DNA of 64,000 nucleotides. It comes from Nocardia tenerifensis NBRC 101015. GTDB lineage: Bacteria; Actinomycetota; Actinomycetes; Mycobacteriales; Mycobacteriaceae. Made by a program: the position numbers and the translations under genes. Below are positions 44,344 through 55,035 of this stretch, one piece after another. Position 1 is the first letter of the stretch. Every line of letters begins with the position of its first letter. The notes under the pieces were generated by a model. It made no database searches. It was not told the DNA's origin and was given only the letters and a program-made list of their open reading frames with translations. The stretch spans positions 56,447 through 120,446 of the forward strand of contig NZ_BAGH01000036.1 in NCBI RefSeq assembly GCF_000308715.1, written 5' to 3'.

Positions 44344-45694
44344 CCGCCATGCGGTTGCTGCGGTGCAGACCCTTCCGGTCGTAGAAGCGGGTGATGACCG
44401 CGCCGAAGATCAGCCCGAGGCCGAGGCCGATGACCGCCATCCACACGCCGCGCGCGAGCCCGGCCTCGAAGCTCGCGTCGAAGTAGAGAATGGCGCGAAT
44501 GCCGAGGAACACCTGGTGCATCGGTTCGAAGGAGGCCAGCCAGCCGAAGTACTGCGGGGTCGCCTCGATCGGGACGGTGCCGCCGGAGGAGGGCAGGCCG
44601 AGAATGATGAACAGGATCAGGTTCACCAGCAGGCCCGCGGAGCCGATGGCGGCGAGCGTGGACAGCCCGGTGACGCCGACGGCGATGATGGCGAGCGCGC
44701 TGTAGAGGAACAGGGCCAGCGGATGGTCGATCGGCATGTCGAGGGCCAGGCCGACGCTGAGGAAGACCGCCGAGACGATGTTCGCGGTCACCACCATGAC
44801 GCCCCACTTGATCAGCAGGGTGCGGAAGCGCGAGATCGGCGTGGGCGGGTAGTGCACGAACCACGGCCCGTACTCGGTGGGGATGAAGCCGAGCTGCGCG
44901 TCGATCATCGTGTGGATCACCATGGCGCCGACCACGCCTGCGAGCAACAGCAGCAGCGCGTAGAAGAACGCGCTGAGCCCCTGCCCGGTGCCGTCGGGCA
45001 GCGGATGATACTGCTGGACAACGACTTTCACCGGATCGGCGAGCGCGACCCGGGCCGCGCCGGACAGCTCGGGCGCGGGCGGCCCGCCCGGCTGCGGCTT
45101 CAACTGCTCTGTCACCTGGTCGGTGAGCTGCTTGCCGACCTGCTTGTTCACCTCGGTCAGCGCCTGGTTGCCCACCCGAAGCACGATCTGGGTGCCGAAG
45201 GCGCCGGTGCGCGGATTGGTCTGCAGGGTGATGATCGGGCGCTCCATCTCGCCGGGGATGACGCTGCCCACGCCCAGGATGCCCAGCCGCTTACTGAAGT
45301 CGCTCGGAATGACCAGTGCGCCGTAGACCTCGCCGGACTGCAGCTGCCGCTCGGCCTCGCTGATGCTGATCACCCGCAGGTCGACCTTGTCCGAGGGCAC
45401 GCCCTTGGTCAGGGCGTCGCTGATCTGATTGCCGAAGTTCACCTGCTGCTGGCGGTCGGCCGTCTTGATGACATCGCCCACATCCTGGTTCACCAGCGCG
45501 ATGGGGAAATCGTGCAGGTTCTTCTCCGGATCGACGACGTAGTCCAGATACATCAGGCCGAGCAGCGCGGTCAGCAGCGTGAGCACGGCCATCGGAAACA
45601 GCACCATGCGCGCCCACGGCCTGCGCTGCGGCGGGAGTGTCCCGGTGGTCGATCCCGCCCCGCTGCCTGAATCCGCGCTGTCGGTAGTCGTCAC
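44339..45694 (-). CDS. YhgE/Pip- or DUF3533-like ABC-2-type membrane protein
   Basis: A 451-residue membrane protein. One helix (about 30-50) is followed by a large extracellular domain (about 52-230) that starts DYVVDPEKNLHDFPIALVNQ, and then five to six helices to the C-terminus. This layout is that of YhgE/Pip and DUF3533 proteins, linked in other bacteria to secretion or phage infection. The TAG stop lies in the right arm of the hairpin. GTGs at 45694 and 45703 are both possible starts. It is divergent from purF. Confidence 0.8.
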   Translation of the reverse strand: MTTTDSADSGSGAGSTTGTLPPQRRPWARMVLFPMAVLTLLTALLGLMYLDYVVDPEKNLHDFPIALVNQDVGDVIKTADRQQQVNFGNQISDALTKGVPSDKVDLRVISISEAERQLQSGEVYGALVIPSDFSKRLGILGVGSVIPGEMERPIITLQTNPRTGAFGTQIVLRVGNQALTEVNKQVGKQLTDQVTEQLKPQPGGPPAPELSGAARVALADPVKVVVQQYHPLPDGTGQGLSAFFYALLLLLAGVVGAMVIHTMIDAQLGFIPTEYGPWFVHYPPTPISRFRTLLIKWGVMVVTANIVSAVFLSVGLALDMPIDHPLALFLYSALAIIAVGVTGLSTLAAIGSAGLLVNLILFIILGLPSSGGTVPIEATPQYFGWLASFEPMHQVFLGIRAILYFDASFEAGLARGVWMAVIGLGLGLIFGAVITRFYDRKGLHRSNRMAA

Positions 45695-45810
45695 GGCTCG
45701 CACCGTAACAGCTGTCGCCGCCGGATCGCCCGGGCTCGTGCGCCGCATCCGATTGCTACTCGGATGCGGTGGCGGTGATCGCGATCGAAGTTTCACCCGT
45801 AGAATGAAAC

Positions 45811-47508
45811 GTGCCCCCAGCCCGCCCGAACAGGGAGCAAACGGTGACCAAGGTCGAACTGCCGATCGACAGCACATCAGCCACCCCCGATCAGGTCGAG
45901 AACGAGCCACGCGAGGAGTGTGGTGTGTTCGGAGTCTGGGCGCCGAGCGAGGACGTGGCGAAGCTCACGTACTACGGCTTGTACGCGCTGCAGCACCGCG
46001 GTCAGGAGGCGGCGGGCATCGCGGTCTCCGACGGCTCGCAGATCTTGGTCTTCAAGGATCTCGGCCTGGTCAGTCAGGTGTTCGACGAGCAGACGCTGGC
46101 CGCCATGCCGGGCCACATCGCCGTCGGGCACTGCCGCTACTCCACCACCGGCGGCGTGACCTGGGAGAACGCCCAGCCGATCTTCCGCACCACCTCGGTC
46201 GGCTCCGGACTTGCCTTGGGCCACAACGGCAATCTGGTCAACACCGCCGAATTGGCAAGCCGTGCAAGGGAACTCGGGCTGATCGGCGCGCCGGTGGTCA
46301 ACGGCCGCCCGCAGCCGATGGCCGCGACCTCCGACTCGGACGTGATGACCGCGCTGCTCGCGCACGCCTCCGCGGACTCCAGCATCGAGCAGGCGGCGAT
46401 GGAGCTGCTGCCGACGCTGAAGGGCGCGTTCTGCCTCACCTTCATGGACGAGCACACCCTTTATGCCGCGCGCGACCCGCACGGCGTTCGCCCGCTGTGC
46501 CTGGGCAGGCTGGACCGTGGCTGGGTCGTTGCCAGCGAAACCGCCGCGCTCGACATCGTCGGCGCCGCGTTCGTCCGGGAGATCGAGCCCGGCGAACTGC
46601 TGGCGATCGACGCCGAGGGCGTGCGTTCGATGCGCTTCGCCAACCCCGAGCCCAAGGGCTGCGTCTTCGAGTACGTGTACCTGGCCAGGCCGGACAGCGC
46701 CATCTCCGGTCGTTCGGTGCACGCCACCAGGGTCGAGATCGGCCGCAGGCTCGCCAAGGAGCATCCGGTCGAGGCCGATCTGGTGATCCCGGTGCCCGAG
46801 TCCGGCACCCCGGCCGCCGTCGGCTACGCGCAGGGTTCGGGCGTCCCGTACGGGCAGGGCCTGATGAAGAACGCCTACGTCGGGCGGACGTTCATTCAGC
46901 CGAGCCAGACCATTCGCCAGCTCGGCATCCGCCTCAAGCTCAACCCGCTGCGTGAGGTCATCCGCGGCAAGCGGCTGATCGTGGTGGACGACTCCATCGT
47001 GCGCGGCAACACCCAGCGCGCGCTGATCCGCATGCTGCGGGAGGCGGGCGCGCTGGAGATTCACGTCCGGATCGCCTCGCCGCCGGTGAAGTGGCCGTGC
47101 TTCTACGGCATCGACTTCGCCTCGCCCGCCGAGTTGATCGCCAATGGTGCCGGAGCGGAGCCCGCGCAGCGACTGAAGGACGTAGTAGCGGAGTCCGGGC
47201 AGCATGCGGTGGCGGAGTCCGCGCAGCGGCCGGAGAACGACTCCGCCGCCTTCCTCGAAATGGTGGAGGGCGTGCGCCGCTCGATCGGCGCGGACACCCT
47301 CGGCTACATCTCCACCGAGGGCATGATCGCGGCCACCGAGCAGCCGCGCTCGCGGCTGTGCTGCGCCTGCTTCGACGGCGACTACCCGATCGCGCTGCCC
47401 ACCGAGGCGGCCATCGGCAAGAACGTGCTCGAGGGCATGCTGACCGGGCGGCCGGAGTCCGTGCTGCTGGGCGAGAACGCGAACGCCAGCGCGCTCAGTC
47501 GTCCTTGA
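45811..47508 (+). CDS. purF: Amidophosphoribosyltransferase
   Basis: PurF makes phosphoribosylamine from PRPP and glutamine, the first committed purine step. In this 565-residue protein a propeptide of 36 residues precedes the N-terminal nucleophile Cys37 (EECGVFGVW). The PRPP loop VVDDSIVRGNTQRAL lies near 390-404. Cys in KGCVFEYVY, KWPCFYG and RLCCACFDG indicate the iron-sulfur type, as in Bacillus. Residues about 447-482 form an extra Ala/Glu/Gln-rich insert between ELIANG and EMVEGVRRSIG, built of a repeated GCGGAGTCC-type DNA motif. TAGAAT 5 nt before the GTG suggests a leaderless mRNA. Confidence 0.96.
   Translation: MPPARPNREQTVTKVELPIDSTSATPDQVENEPREECGVFGVWAPSEDVAKLTYYGLYALQHRGQEAAGIAVSDGSQILVFKDLGLVSQVFDEQTLAAMPGHIAVGHCRYSTTGGVTWENAQPIFRTTSVGSGLALGHNGNLVNTAELASRARELGLIGAPVVNGRPQPMAATSDSDVMTALLAHASADSSIEQAAMELLPTLKGAFCLTFMDEHTLYAARDPHGVRPLCLGRLDRGWVVASETAALDIVGAAFVREIEPGELLAIDAEGVRSMRFANPEPKGCVFEYVYLARPDSAISGRSVHATRVEIGRRLAKEHPVEADLVIPVPESGTPAAVGYAQGSGVPYGQGLMKNAYVGRTFIQPSQTIRQLGIRLKLNPLREVIRGKRLIVVDDSIVRGNTQRALIRMLREAGALEIHVRIASPPVKWPCFYGIDFASPAELIANGAGAEPAQRLKDVVAESGQHAVAESAQRPENDSAAFLEMVEGVRRSIGADTLGYISTEGMIAATEQPRSRLCCACFDGDYPIALPTEAAIGKNVLEGMLTGRPESVLLGENANASALSRP
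47155..47229 (+). repeat. In-frame repeat expansion inside purF
   Basis: Three copies of GCGGAGYCCGSGCAGCR start at 47155, 47188 and 47212. Their spacing (33 and 24 nt) keeps the frame. They encode the AEPAQR, AESGQH and AESAQR segments of an insert absent from typical PurF. Confidence 0.7.
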
Positions 47509-48000
47509 TCCGCTGAGTCGTCCTTCGCGGTGAGTCGTCCTCGACTCGCTGAGCCACCCTGTACGGGACGGTCGTGATTCGCGGCCGTTCCGGCGAGTGC
47601 CGGTAATTCCGACACCCTGTCGTCCGGATCTCCTACGGACCTCTTTCCCTCGGCGCACGCCATCCGGCGCGCCGATTCATGCCCGAGCGCGGTAGGCGCG
47701 CGGCGGGTCGACCAGGCGCGTCGCGGATCCGGACCGATTTCTGTCTCTCGACGTGTCATGGCGTCCTCGCGACATCGCACGCGGCTATCGCAGGCGTTCC
47801 TGGACATTCGTCCGGTGATCTGGCCCCCGGCGTGCACTATTTGCAACGCCAGGACACGCCCCGGTGATTTTTTCTGTGAAAACGCAACGTGCCGGAAATG
47901 GTTCGTGGGTACGGTGCCCGTCAGATCGGAAGTTCATTGTGTCCGCACCTGCCCTGCGATCCAGGGCAGCGCGGTGCGGCGCTCGAGAAGTGGGGCCCTG
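47497..48000. other. Intergenic region before the peptide ABC operon
   Basis: The end of purF and the next 60 bp contain four degenerate CAGTCGTCCTT/GAGTCGTCCT copies at 17-19-nt spacing (47497-47560). Beyond this, an open frame runs to the binding-protein gene but lacks coding signs. An AT-richer stretch near 47870 (GATTTTTTCTGTGAAAA) may belong to the operon promoter. Confidence 0.4.
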
Positions 48001-49617
48001 ATGTTGGTTTCTAGAACACCTGGGGGCCGGACCCGGACGCGAACCATCGCGGCCGTCGGCCTGGCGACGCTGGTGGCGTCCGCCTTGGCCGGCTGCGGTT
48101 CCGGCCGGACCGGTGACGGTGGTGAGGGTGGTGGCCTGGTGGCCGGCACCACGGACAAAATCTTCTCGCTCGACCCGGCGGCCGCCTACGACAACGGCTC
48201 CCTGGTCGCGGAGACGCAGTTCTACCAGTACGTCTTGAACTTCGCGCCCGGCGACGCGACCCCGAAGCCCGACGCCGCGGAGAAGTGCGAGTTCACCTCC
48301 CCCACGGTGTACACCTGCACCATGAAGGCGGGCCTGAAGTTCGCCAACGGGAACCCGTTGACCGCCAAGAGCGTCAAGTTCTCGTTCGACCGGATGATCA
48401 AGATCAACGATCCGAACGGCCCCGCCTCGCTGCTCGGCAACCTCGACAAGACCGAGGCCCCGGACGACCGCACGGTCAACTTCGTGCTGAAGGTCGCCAA
48501 CGACCAGACCTTCCCGGCCATCCTGCCGACCCAGGCGGGCCCGATCGTCGACGAGAAGGTCTACTCGCCGGACAAGGTGATGGCCGACGAGGACGTGGTG
48601 AAGAACAAGGGCTACTCGGGCCCGTACACCATCAGCAGCTACGACAAGAACAAGCTGGTCGAGTACACGGCGTACGCGGACTACAACGGCATCCTCGGCA
48701 CGCCGAAGACCAAGACCGTGTCGACGAAGTACTACGCCACCACCGACAACATGAAGCTCGACCTGCAGAACGGGTCGCTCGACGTCGGTTACCGCTCCTT
48801 CACGCCGACCGATATCGGCTCGCTGCGCGGCGACAGCAAGGTCACCGTGCACGAGGGCCCCGGTGGCGAGCTGCGCTACATCGTGTTCAACATGAACACC
48901 ATGCCCGGCGGCACGCCGGAGCAGAAGCTGGCCGTGCGCAAGGCGATCGCCTCCACCGTCGACCGCGCCGCGCTGGCCGAGGGCGTGTACAAGGGCACCT
49001 ACCTGCCCGCGTATTCGTCGGTGCCGCAGGGCGTTCCGAGCGCGGTCGAGCCGTACAAGGACATCTACGGCGCGAACCCGAGCAAGGAGAAGGCAGCGAA
49101 GTTCCTCGCCGACGCCGGTGTCGCGACCCCGGTCGAGCTGAACCTGCAGTACAACCCGGACCACTACGGTTCGAGCAGCTCCGAGGAGTACGCGGCGATC
49201 AAGTCGCAGCTCGAGGCGAGCGGCCTGTTCCGGGTGAACCTGCAGTCCACCGAGTGGGTCAGCTACCAGCGGGAGCGCGCCCGCGACTCCTACCCGCTCT
49301 ACCACTTCGGCTGGTTCCCGGACTTTCCGGACCCGGACAACTACCTGACCCCGTTCTTCGCGCCGAACAACTTCCTGCAGTCGCACTTCGAGAACCCGAG
49401 CATCACCGAGCAGCTGCTCGCCGAGACCACGGCGACCGACAAGGACAAGCGGCTCGAGATACTCAAGAAGGTCCAGGTGGACCTGGCACAGAACCATGTG
49501 CCGATCCTTCCGCTGTTGTCCGGCAAGCAGATCGCCGTCGCAGGCAAGAACGTGCAGGGCGTCGACCAGACTCTCGACGCGTCCTTCAAGTTCCGTTACA
49601 CGGTGCTGAGCAAGTGA
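48001..49617 (+). CDS. Oligopeptide ABC transporter substrate-binding lipoprotein
   Basis: A 538-residue SBP_bac_5 protein. A basic N-terminus and hydrophobic core lead to the lipobox SALAGC, with lipidated Cys32, so it is anchored on the outer face of the membrane. Family segments are LKFANGNPLTAKSVKFSFDR (about 118-137), GPYTISSYD (about 210-218), RKAIASTVDR (about 313-322) and WFPDFPDPDNYLTPFF (about 438-453). It is the first gene of a four-gene operon. Substrate peptide or other solute is unknown. ATG 48001 is fixed by the signal peptide. Confidence 0.93.
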   Translation: MLVSRTPGGRTRTRTIAAVGLATLVASALAGCGSGRTGDGGEGGGLVAGTTDKIFSLDPAAAYDNGSLVAETQFYQYVLNFAPGDATPKPDAAEKCEFTSPTVYTCTMKAGLKFANGNPLTAKSVKFSFDRMIKINDPNGPASLLGNLDKTEAPDDRTVNFVLKVANDQTFPAILPTQAGPIVDEKVYSPDKVMADEDVVKNKGYSGPYTISSYDKNKLVEYTAYADYNGILGTPKTKTVSTKYYATTDNMKLDLQNGSLDVGYRSFTPTDIGSLRGDSKVTVHEGPGGELRYIVFNMNTMPGGTPEQKLAVRKAIASTVDRAALAEGVYKGTYLPAYSSVPQGVPSAVEPYKDIYGANPSKEKAAKFLADAGVATPVELNLQYNPDHYGSSSSEEYAAIKSQLEASGLFRVNLQSTEWVSYQRERARDSYPLYHFGWFPDFPDPDNYLTPFFAPNNFLQSHFENPSITEQLLAETTATDKDKRLEILKKVQVDLAQNHVPILPLLSGKQIAVAGKNVQGVDQTLDASFKFRYTVLSK

Positions 49618-50750
49618 CATCCGGCGAAGCCGGGCCCGGGACGATAGCTGCTCCAGAAACGAAGCAAGCGCCGGCCCGGGCCCGGCGCTTCGGCGTGCCA
49701 CGACCGGGGAAGGGCCGCAGCGACTCGCGTCAGCTCGCGCTGCTGCGCTACCTGGGCGTGCGACTGCTGCTGATCCCGGTGACCGCGTGGATCCTGGCGA
49801 CCGTCGTCTTCTTCCTGATGCGCGTGGCCGGTGATCCGATCAGCGCGGCCATGGGTGGGCGAATGACCCAGGAGCAGATCGAGATTCGCAAAGAGGCGGC
49901 AGGCCTGAACCGGCCGATCCTGTCGCAGTACTGGGACTACATCTCCGGGCTGCTGCGCGGGGATTTCGGTCGCTCGCAAGACAATCGGCAGATCAGCGAC
50001 GTGATCACCACCTACGGCGCCGCCTCGCTCGAGCTGATGTTCTGGGCGCTCATCGTCGCCTTCGCCGTGGGCATCCCGCTCGGCAGATACGCTGCGACGC
50101 ACCGTGATTCGGTGTCGGACACCGGCCTGCGCCTGTTCGCCATCCTGGCCTACGCGGCGCCGGTGTTCTTCGTCGGCCTGCTGCTCAAGCTGATCTTCGC
50201 GGTGAAGCTGGGCTGGCTGCCGGTGGCGGGCAGGGCCAGCACCAATGTCGAACTGCAGCTGCAGCACGTCTCGCCGAAGACCAACATCATGCTGATCGAC
50301 GGGTTCCTCTACGGCGACACCGGCAACATCATCGACGTGCTGAAACACGCTGTGCTGCCGGCCATCGCGCTCGGACTGCTCACCGCGGGCATCTTCCTGC
50401 GGCTGGTGCGGATCAACCTGATCCAGACGCTGCGCTCGGACTACGTGGACGCCGCGCGGGCCCGTGGCCTGTCGCGGCGGGTGGTCACCGGGCGACACGC
50501 GTTCCGCAACGCGATGATACCGATCGTCACCGTGATGGGCATGCAGATCGCCATGATGCTCGGCGGCGCGGTGCTGACCGAGACCACCTTCGAGTGGAAG
50601 GGGCTCGGGTATCAGCTCGCGACCTACCTCGGCGCCCGTGACTTCGTCGCGGTCCAGGGCATCGTCGCGTTCATCGCCATCTTCATCGCGCTGATGAGCT
50701 TCCTGGTGGATACGCTTGTGGCACTGATCGATCCGAGGGTGAGGTTCTGA
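49614..50750 (+). CDS. ABC transporter permease (DppB-like)
   Basis: A 378-residue inner-membrane permease with six helices. The cytoplasmic coupling loop includes DYVDAARARGLSRRVVTGRH (about 282-301) with the conserved EAA-like spacing. A Pro/Arg-rich N-terminal extension of about 45 residues precedes the first helix. The GTG start overlaps the binding-protein stop (GTGA). It pairs with the next permease. Confidence 0.93.
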   Translation: MTSGEAGPGTIAAPETKQAPARARRFGVPRPGKGRSDSRQLALLRYLGVRLLLIPVTAWILATVVFFLMRVAGDPISAAMGGRMTQEQIEIRKEAAGLNRPILSQYWDYISGLLRGDFGRSQDNRQISDVITTYGAASLELMFWALIVAFAVGIPLGRYAATHRDSVSDTGLRLFAILAYAAPVFFVGLLLKLIFAVKLGWLPVAGRASTNVELQLQHVSPKTNIMLIDGFLYGDTGNIIDVLKHAVLPAIALGLLTAGIFLRLVRINLIQTLRSDYVDAARARGLSRRVVTGRHAFRNAMIPIVTVMGMQIAMMLGGAVLTETTFEWKGLGYQLATYLGARDFVAVQGIVAFIAIFIALMSFLVDTLVALIDPRVRF

Positions 50751-51841
50751 TGACCGCACCGGAATTGTTGAACGAGCCATCGGTCGTTCCGCCGATACCG
50801 CCCTCGGCGCGGCGCGGCATACCGGGCCTGCGACTGTTCTCCATGACCGCCGGCCTGCAGCGCGCGACGTTGCTGCTCGGCTTGGGGCTGGTCGCGGTGT
50901 TCGTGCTCGCGGCGATCTTCGCGCCGTTGATCGCGCCCTACGGTTTCGCGCAAAGCGCCTCGGACGGAGTCGATTTCGTCCGCCAGCAGGCGCCCTCGGC
51001 GCAGCACTGGTTCGGCACCTCGGTGCGCGGCGAGGACGTGTTCTCCCGGGTGATCTGGGGCGCGCGGACCGCGCTGTTCGTCATCGCGATCTCGCTGGTG
51101 CTGTCGCTGTGCATCGGTGTGCCGCTCGGCCTGCTGTCGGGTTACCTCGGCCGCTGGTTCGACCGGGTCCTCGTGCTGTTCATGGACGCGATGTACGCCT
51201 TCCCGACGCTGCTGCTCGCGATCGTGGTGTCCATCGTGGTCGCCGGCGGCCGGTCGACCAGCCTCGGCGGCGTGCTCTCCGCGGCGGTGGCGATCACGGC
51301 GGTCTTCGTGCCGCAGTACTTCCGGGTGGTGCGCAACGCGACCGTCTCGGTGAAGAACGAACCCTACGTCGACGCCGCCCGGGTCACCGGCGCGTCGACG
51401 GGGCGAATTCTGTTCCGGCACATCTTCGCCAACGTCACCCAGTCGCTGCCGGTGATCGTGACGCTCAACGGGTCCGAGGCCATCCTCACCCTCGCGGGCC
51501 TCGGCTTCCTCGGGTTCGGCATCGAGCCGACCCAGGCCGCCGAATGGGGCTACGACCTGAACAAGGCGCTCTCGGATGTCTCCAACGGCATCTGGTGGAC
51601 CGGGATCTTCCCCGGCTTCGCCATCGTGCTCGTGGTGCTCGGCATGACCCTGGTGGGGGAGAGCCTCAACGAGGTGCTCAACCCGGTGCTGCGCACCCGT
51701 CGCGCCGTCGCCGCGGCGCCGGGCGACGCGATCACCGTCGCGGGCATCGAGGTCCCGGCCGAACCCGACGCGAGCGAAGTCGAGCCCGGCGCCCCGAAAG
51801 CGCCCGCGTCCCCAGTGGATCTGGGCAAGGAGACACCATGA
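50750..51841 (+). CDS. ABC transporter permease (DppC-like)
   Basis: A 363-residue permease. HWFGTSVRGEDVFSRVIWGA (about 85-104) and EPYVDAARVTGASTGRILFR (about 204-223) are DppC signatures. The C-terminal 40 residues are Ala/Pro/Glu-rich and probably disordered. The ATG shares one base with the previous stop, and the stop overlaps the ATPase gene (ATGA). Confidence 0.93.
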   Translation: MTAPELLNEPSVVPPIPPSARRGIPGLRLFSMTAGLQRATLLLGLGLVAVFVLAAIFAPLIAPYGFAQSASDGVDFVRQQAPSAQHWFGTSVRGEDVFSRVIWGARTALFVIAISLVLSLCIGVPLGLLSGYLGRWFDRVLVLFMDAMYAFPTLLLAIVVSIVVAGGRSTSLGGVLSAAVAITAVFVPQYFRVVRNATVSVKNEPYVDAARVTGASTGRILFRHIFANVTQSLPVIVTLNGSEAILTLAGLGFLGFGIEPTQAAEWGYDLNKALSDVSNGIWWTGIFPGFAIVLVVLGMTLVGESLNEVLNPVLRTRRAVAAAPGDAITVAGIEVPAEPDASEVEPGAPKAPASPVDLGKETP

Positions 51842-53535
51842 GTAACCCGTCACCGGAGGTCGCCGAGCGCGGCCGTCCGGCGCTGTCCATCGAGTCGCTG
51901 TCGGTCACCTTCGCCACCGACGCCGGACCCGTCTACGCGGTCACCGACGTCTCCTACGAGGTGTTCCCCGGCGAGGTGCTCGCCATCGTCGGCGAGTCGG
52001 GCTCGGGCAAGTCGGTGAGTTCGCGCACCGCGATGGGGCTGTTGCCGCTGACCGCGCGGGTGCGCGGCCTGGTCACCCTCGGCACCGAGGCCATCACCTC
52101 GATGAACGAGCGACAGCTCACCGCGCTGCGCGGCGGCGCGATCTCGATGGTGTTCCAGGAGCCGGGCCTCGCGCTCGACCCGCTGTTCACCGTCGGCTTC
52201 CAGATCGGCGAGGCGCTGCGCGCACACTCGCAGATGAGCAAGAAGGACGCGAAGGCGCGCGCGATCGAGTTGCTGCGCATGGTCGGCCTGCCCGACCCGG
52301 AGCATCGGGTGAACTACTACCCGCATCAGCTCTCCGGCGGGCAGAAGCAGCGCGTGGTGATCGCCATCGCCATCGCCTGCGAGCCGAAGGTGATCATCGC
52401 CGACGAGCCGACCACGGCGCTCGACGTGACGGTGCAGGCGGAGATCCTGGAGCTGCTGCGCGATCTGCGCGACCGGATCGGCAGCGCCATCGTGTTGATC
52501 ACGCACAACATGGGCGTGGTGGCCGACCTGGCCGACCGCGTCGTGGTGATGCGCAACGGCAAGGTGGTCGAGCAGGCTCCGGTGGACGAGCTGTTCGCCA
52601 GTCCGAAGCAGGACTACACCAGGGCGCTGCTCGCGGCGGTGCCGCACCTGGGCACCGAGCAGTTGGCGCACGGCCCGACCGAGGAGGCGGCCCCGGCCGC
52701 CGAGCCGGTGCTCGAGGTGTGCGATCTGGTGGTGGAGTTCCCCGGCTCGTTCGGGCGGCCGGTGTTCCGCGCGGTCGACGACGTGAACCTGTGCATCGGG
52801 CTGGGCGAAACCCTCGGCCTGGTAGGCGAATCCGGCTCGGGCAAGTCGACCATCGGCCGCTGCGTCGCGGCCCTGCAGCGCCCGACCTCGGGCGTGGTCA
52901 AGGTGCGCGGGCAGGACATCGCGGGCATGTCCGCTCGCAAGCTGCGGCCCATCCGGCGGCGCTTCGGGTTTGTGTTCCAGGATCCGGCCAGCTCGCTCAA
53001 CCCGCGGCTCACCGTCGGCGAGTGCGTCGCTGAGCCGCTGCTCGTGCACAAGACGGGCAGCTCGGCCGAGATCAAGGCACGGGTGCGCAAACTGCTCGAC
53101 GACGTGCAGCTGCCCGCGGGCACCGAGCGCCGGTACCCGCACGAGCTGTCGGGCGGCCAGCGTCAGCGCGCGAGTCTGGCCAGGGCACTGGTCCTGGATC
53201 CGGATCTGCTCGTCGCCGACGAGCCGACCAGCGCGCTCGACGTCTCCGTGCAGGCGGCGGTGCTCGAGTTGTTCGGGCAGCTGCAGCGCGAATGCGGGTG
53301 GGCCTGCCTGTTCATCAGCCACGATCTCGCGGTGGTCGACCAGCTGGCCGATCGGATCGTGGTGCTGCGCAACGGCGCGGTGGTCGAGCAGGGCGATCGA
53401 GATCGCATCCTGCGCGCGCCCACCGAGGAGTACACGCAGCGCCTGGTGGCCGCGGTACCGGTGCCCGACCCGGTGGAGCAGCGCAGGCGCCGGGCGGAGA
53501 GCGCCGCCTTGTTCGCGACCGCGGCGCTCGAGTAA
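51838..53535 (+). CDS. Fused double ABC ATPase (DppD-DppF type)
   Basis: A 565-residue protein with two full ATPase domains, so DppD and DppF are one chain. Walker A GESGSGKS occurs at 52-59 and about 330-337; signature motifs QLSGGQKQR and ELSGGQRQR and Walker B boxes IIADEPTTALD and LVADEPTSALD are intact in both halves. It energises import by the two permeases. It closes the operon and is followed by a 16-bp palindrome. Confidence 0.95.
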   Translation: MSNPSPEVAERGRPALSIESLSVTFATDAGPVYAVTDVSYEVFPGEVLAIVGESGSGKSVSSRTAMGLLPLTARVRGLVTLGTEAITSMNERQLTALRGGAISMVFQEPGLALDPLFTVGFQIGEALRAHSQMSKKDAKARAIELLRMVGLPDPEHRVNYYPHQLSGGQKQRVVIAIAIACEPKVIIADEPTTALDVTVQAEILELLRDLRDRIGSAIVLITHNMGVVADLADRVVVMRNGKVVEQAPVDELFASPKQDYTRALLAAVPHLGTEQLAHGPTEEAAPAAEPVLEVCDLVVEFPGSFGRPVFRAVDDVNLCIGLGETLGLVGESGSGKSTIGRCVAALQRPTSGVVKVRGQDIAGMSARKLRPIRRRFGFVFQDPASSLNPRLTVGECVAEPLLVHKTGSSAEIKARVRKLLDDVQLPAGTERRYPHELSGGQRQRASLARALVLDPDLLVADEPTSALDVSVQAAVLELFGQLQRECGWACLFISHDLAVVDQLADRIVVLRNGAVVEQGDRDRILRAPTEEYTQRLVAAVPVPDPVEQRRRRAESAALFATAALE

Positions 53536-53543
53536 GCAGGGTG

Positions 53544-53586
53544 ATGTCCATACGAAATAGCGTGACAAGTTATTTCGTATGGACAT
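53544..53586. terminator. AT-rich 16-bp perfect inverted repeat after the ABC operon
   Basis: ATGTCCATACGAAATA (53544-53559) pairs with 53571-53586 around an 11-nt loop, 8 nt after the stop codon. It can work as a terminator, but its AT-rich arms are unusual here and would also suit a dimeric regulator. Confidence 0.6.
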
Positions 53587-53769
53587 GGGTAACTCGTCGG
53601 GTACGTCCAAACCGGACGACCGACTTACGGCAAGCCCGGTTGACAAGTCTCGCGGCTCCTACGTCCGGCAAAAGGCGCGGAGAGGCGGGACAGCTGTAAG
53701 GCCGTTATCCGGCTCCGGTAGCGTGAGCAGGCATCTATCCGCCGATTCGGTTTGGAGCTCTCCCCGAAA

Positions 53770-54846
<1,077 letters not shown>

Positions 54847-54905
54847 GTCCGCGCCGTAGACACGGCCCGCGTGCCGCGTGCACGGGGCCCGCGTCACGAA
54901 CACAA

Positions 54906-54942
54906 ACCAGCGTCCCGCATCGCTCGGATGCGGGACGCTGGT
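54906..54942. terminator. Hairpin 1 after purM
   Basis: Perfect 16-bp stem ACCAGCGTCCCGCATC (54906-54921) with 54927-54942, loop 5 nt. Confidence 0.8.
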
Positions 54943-54981
54943 GTGCTGTAAGCCTTTTCGGCGTTATCCCGTCAACGCGCG

Positions 54982-55029
54982 GCAACGCCTGAAGGGGGAG
55001 GAACGCAGTCCTCCCCCTTCAGGCGTTGC
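54982..55029. terminator. Hairpin 2 after purM, before convergent DUF3073 gene
   Basis: A perfect 21-bp stem (54982-55002 with 55009-55029; core GAAGGGGGAGGA / TCCTCCCCCTTC), loop 6 nt. Two strong hairpins in tandem probably terminate both strands. Confidence 0.85.
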
Positions 55030-55035
55030 TTCGAG

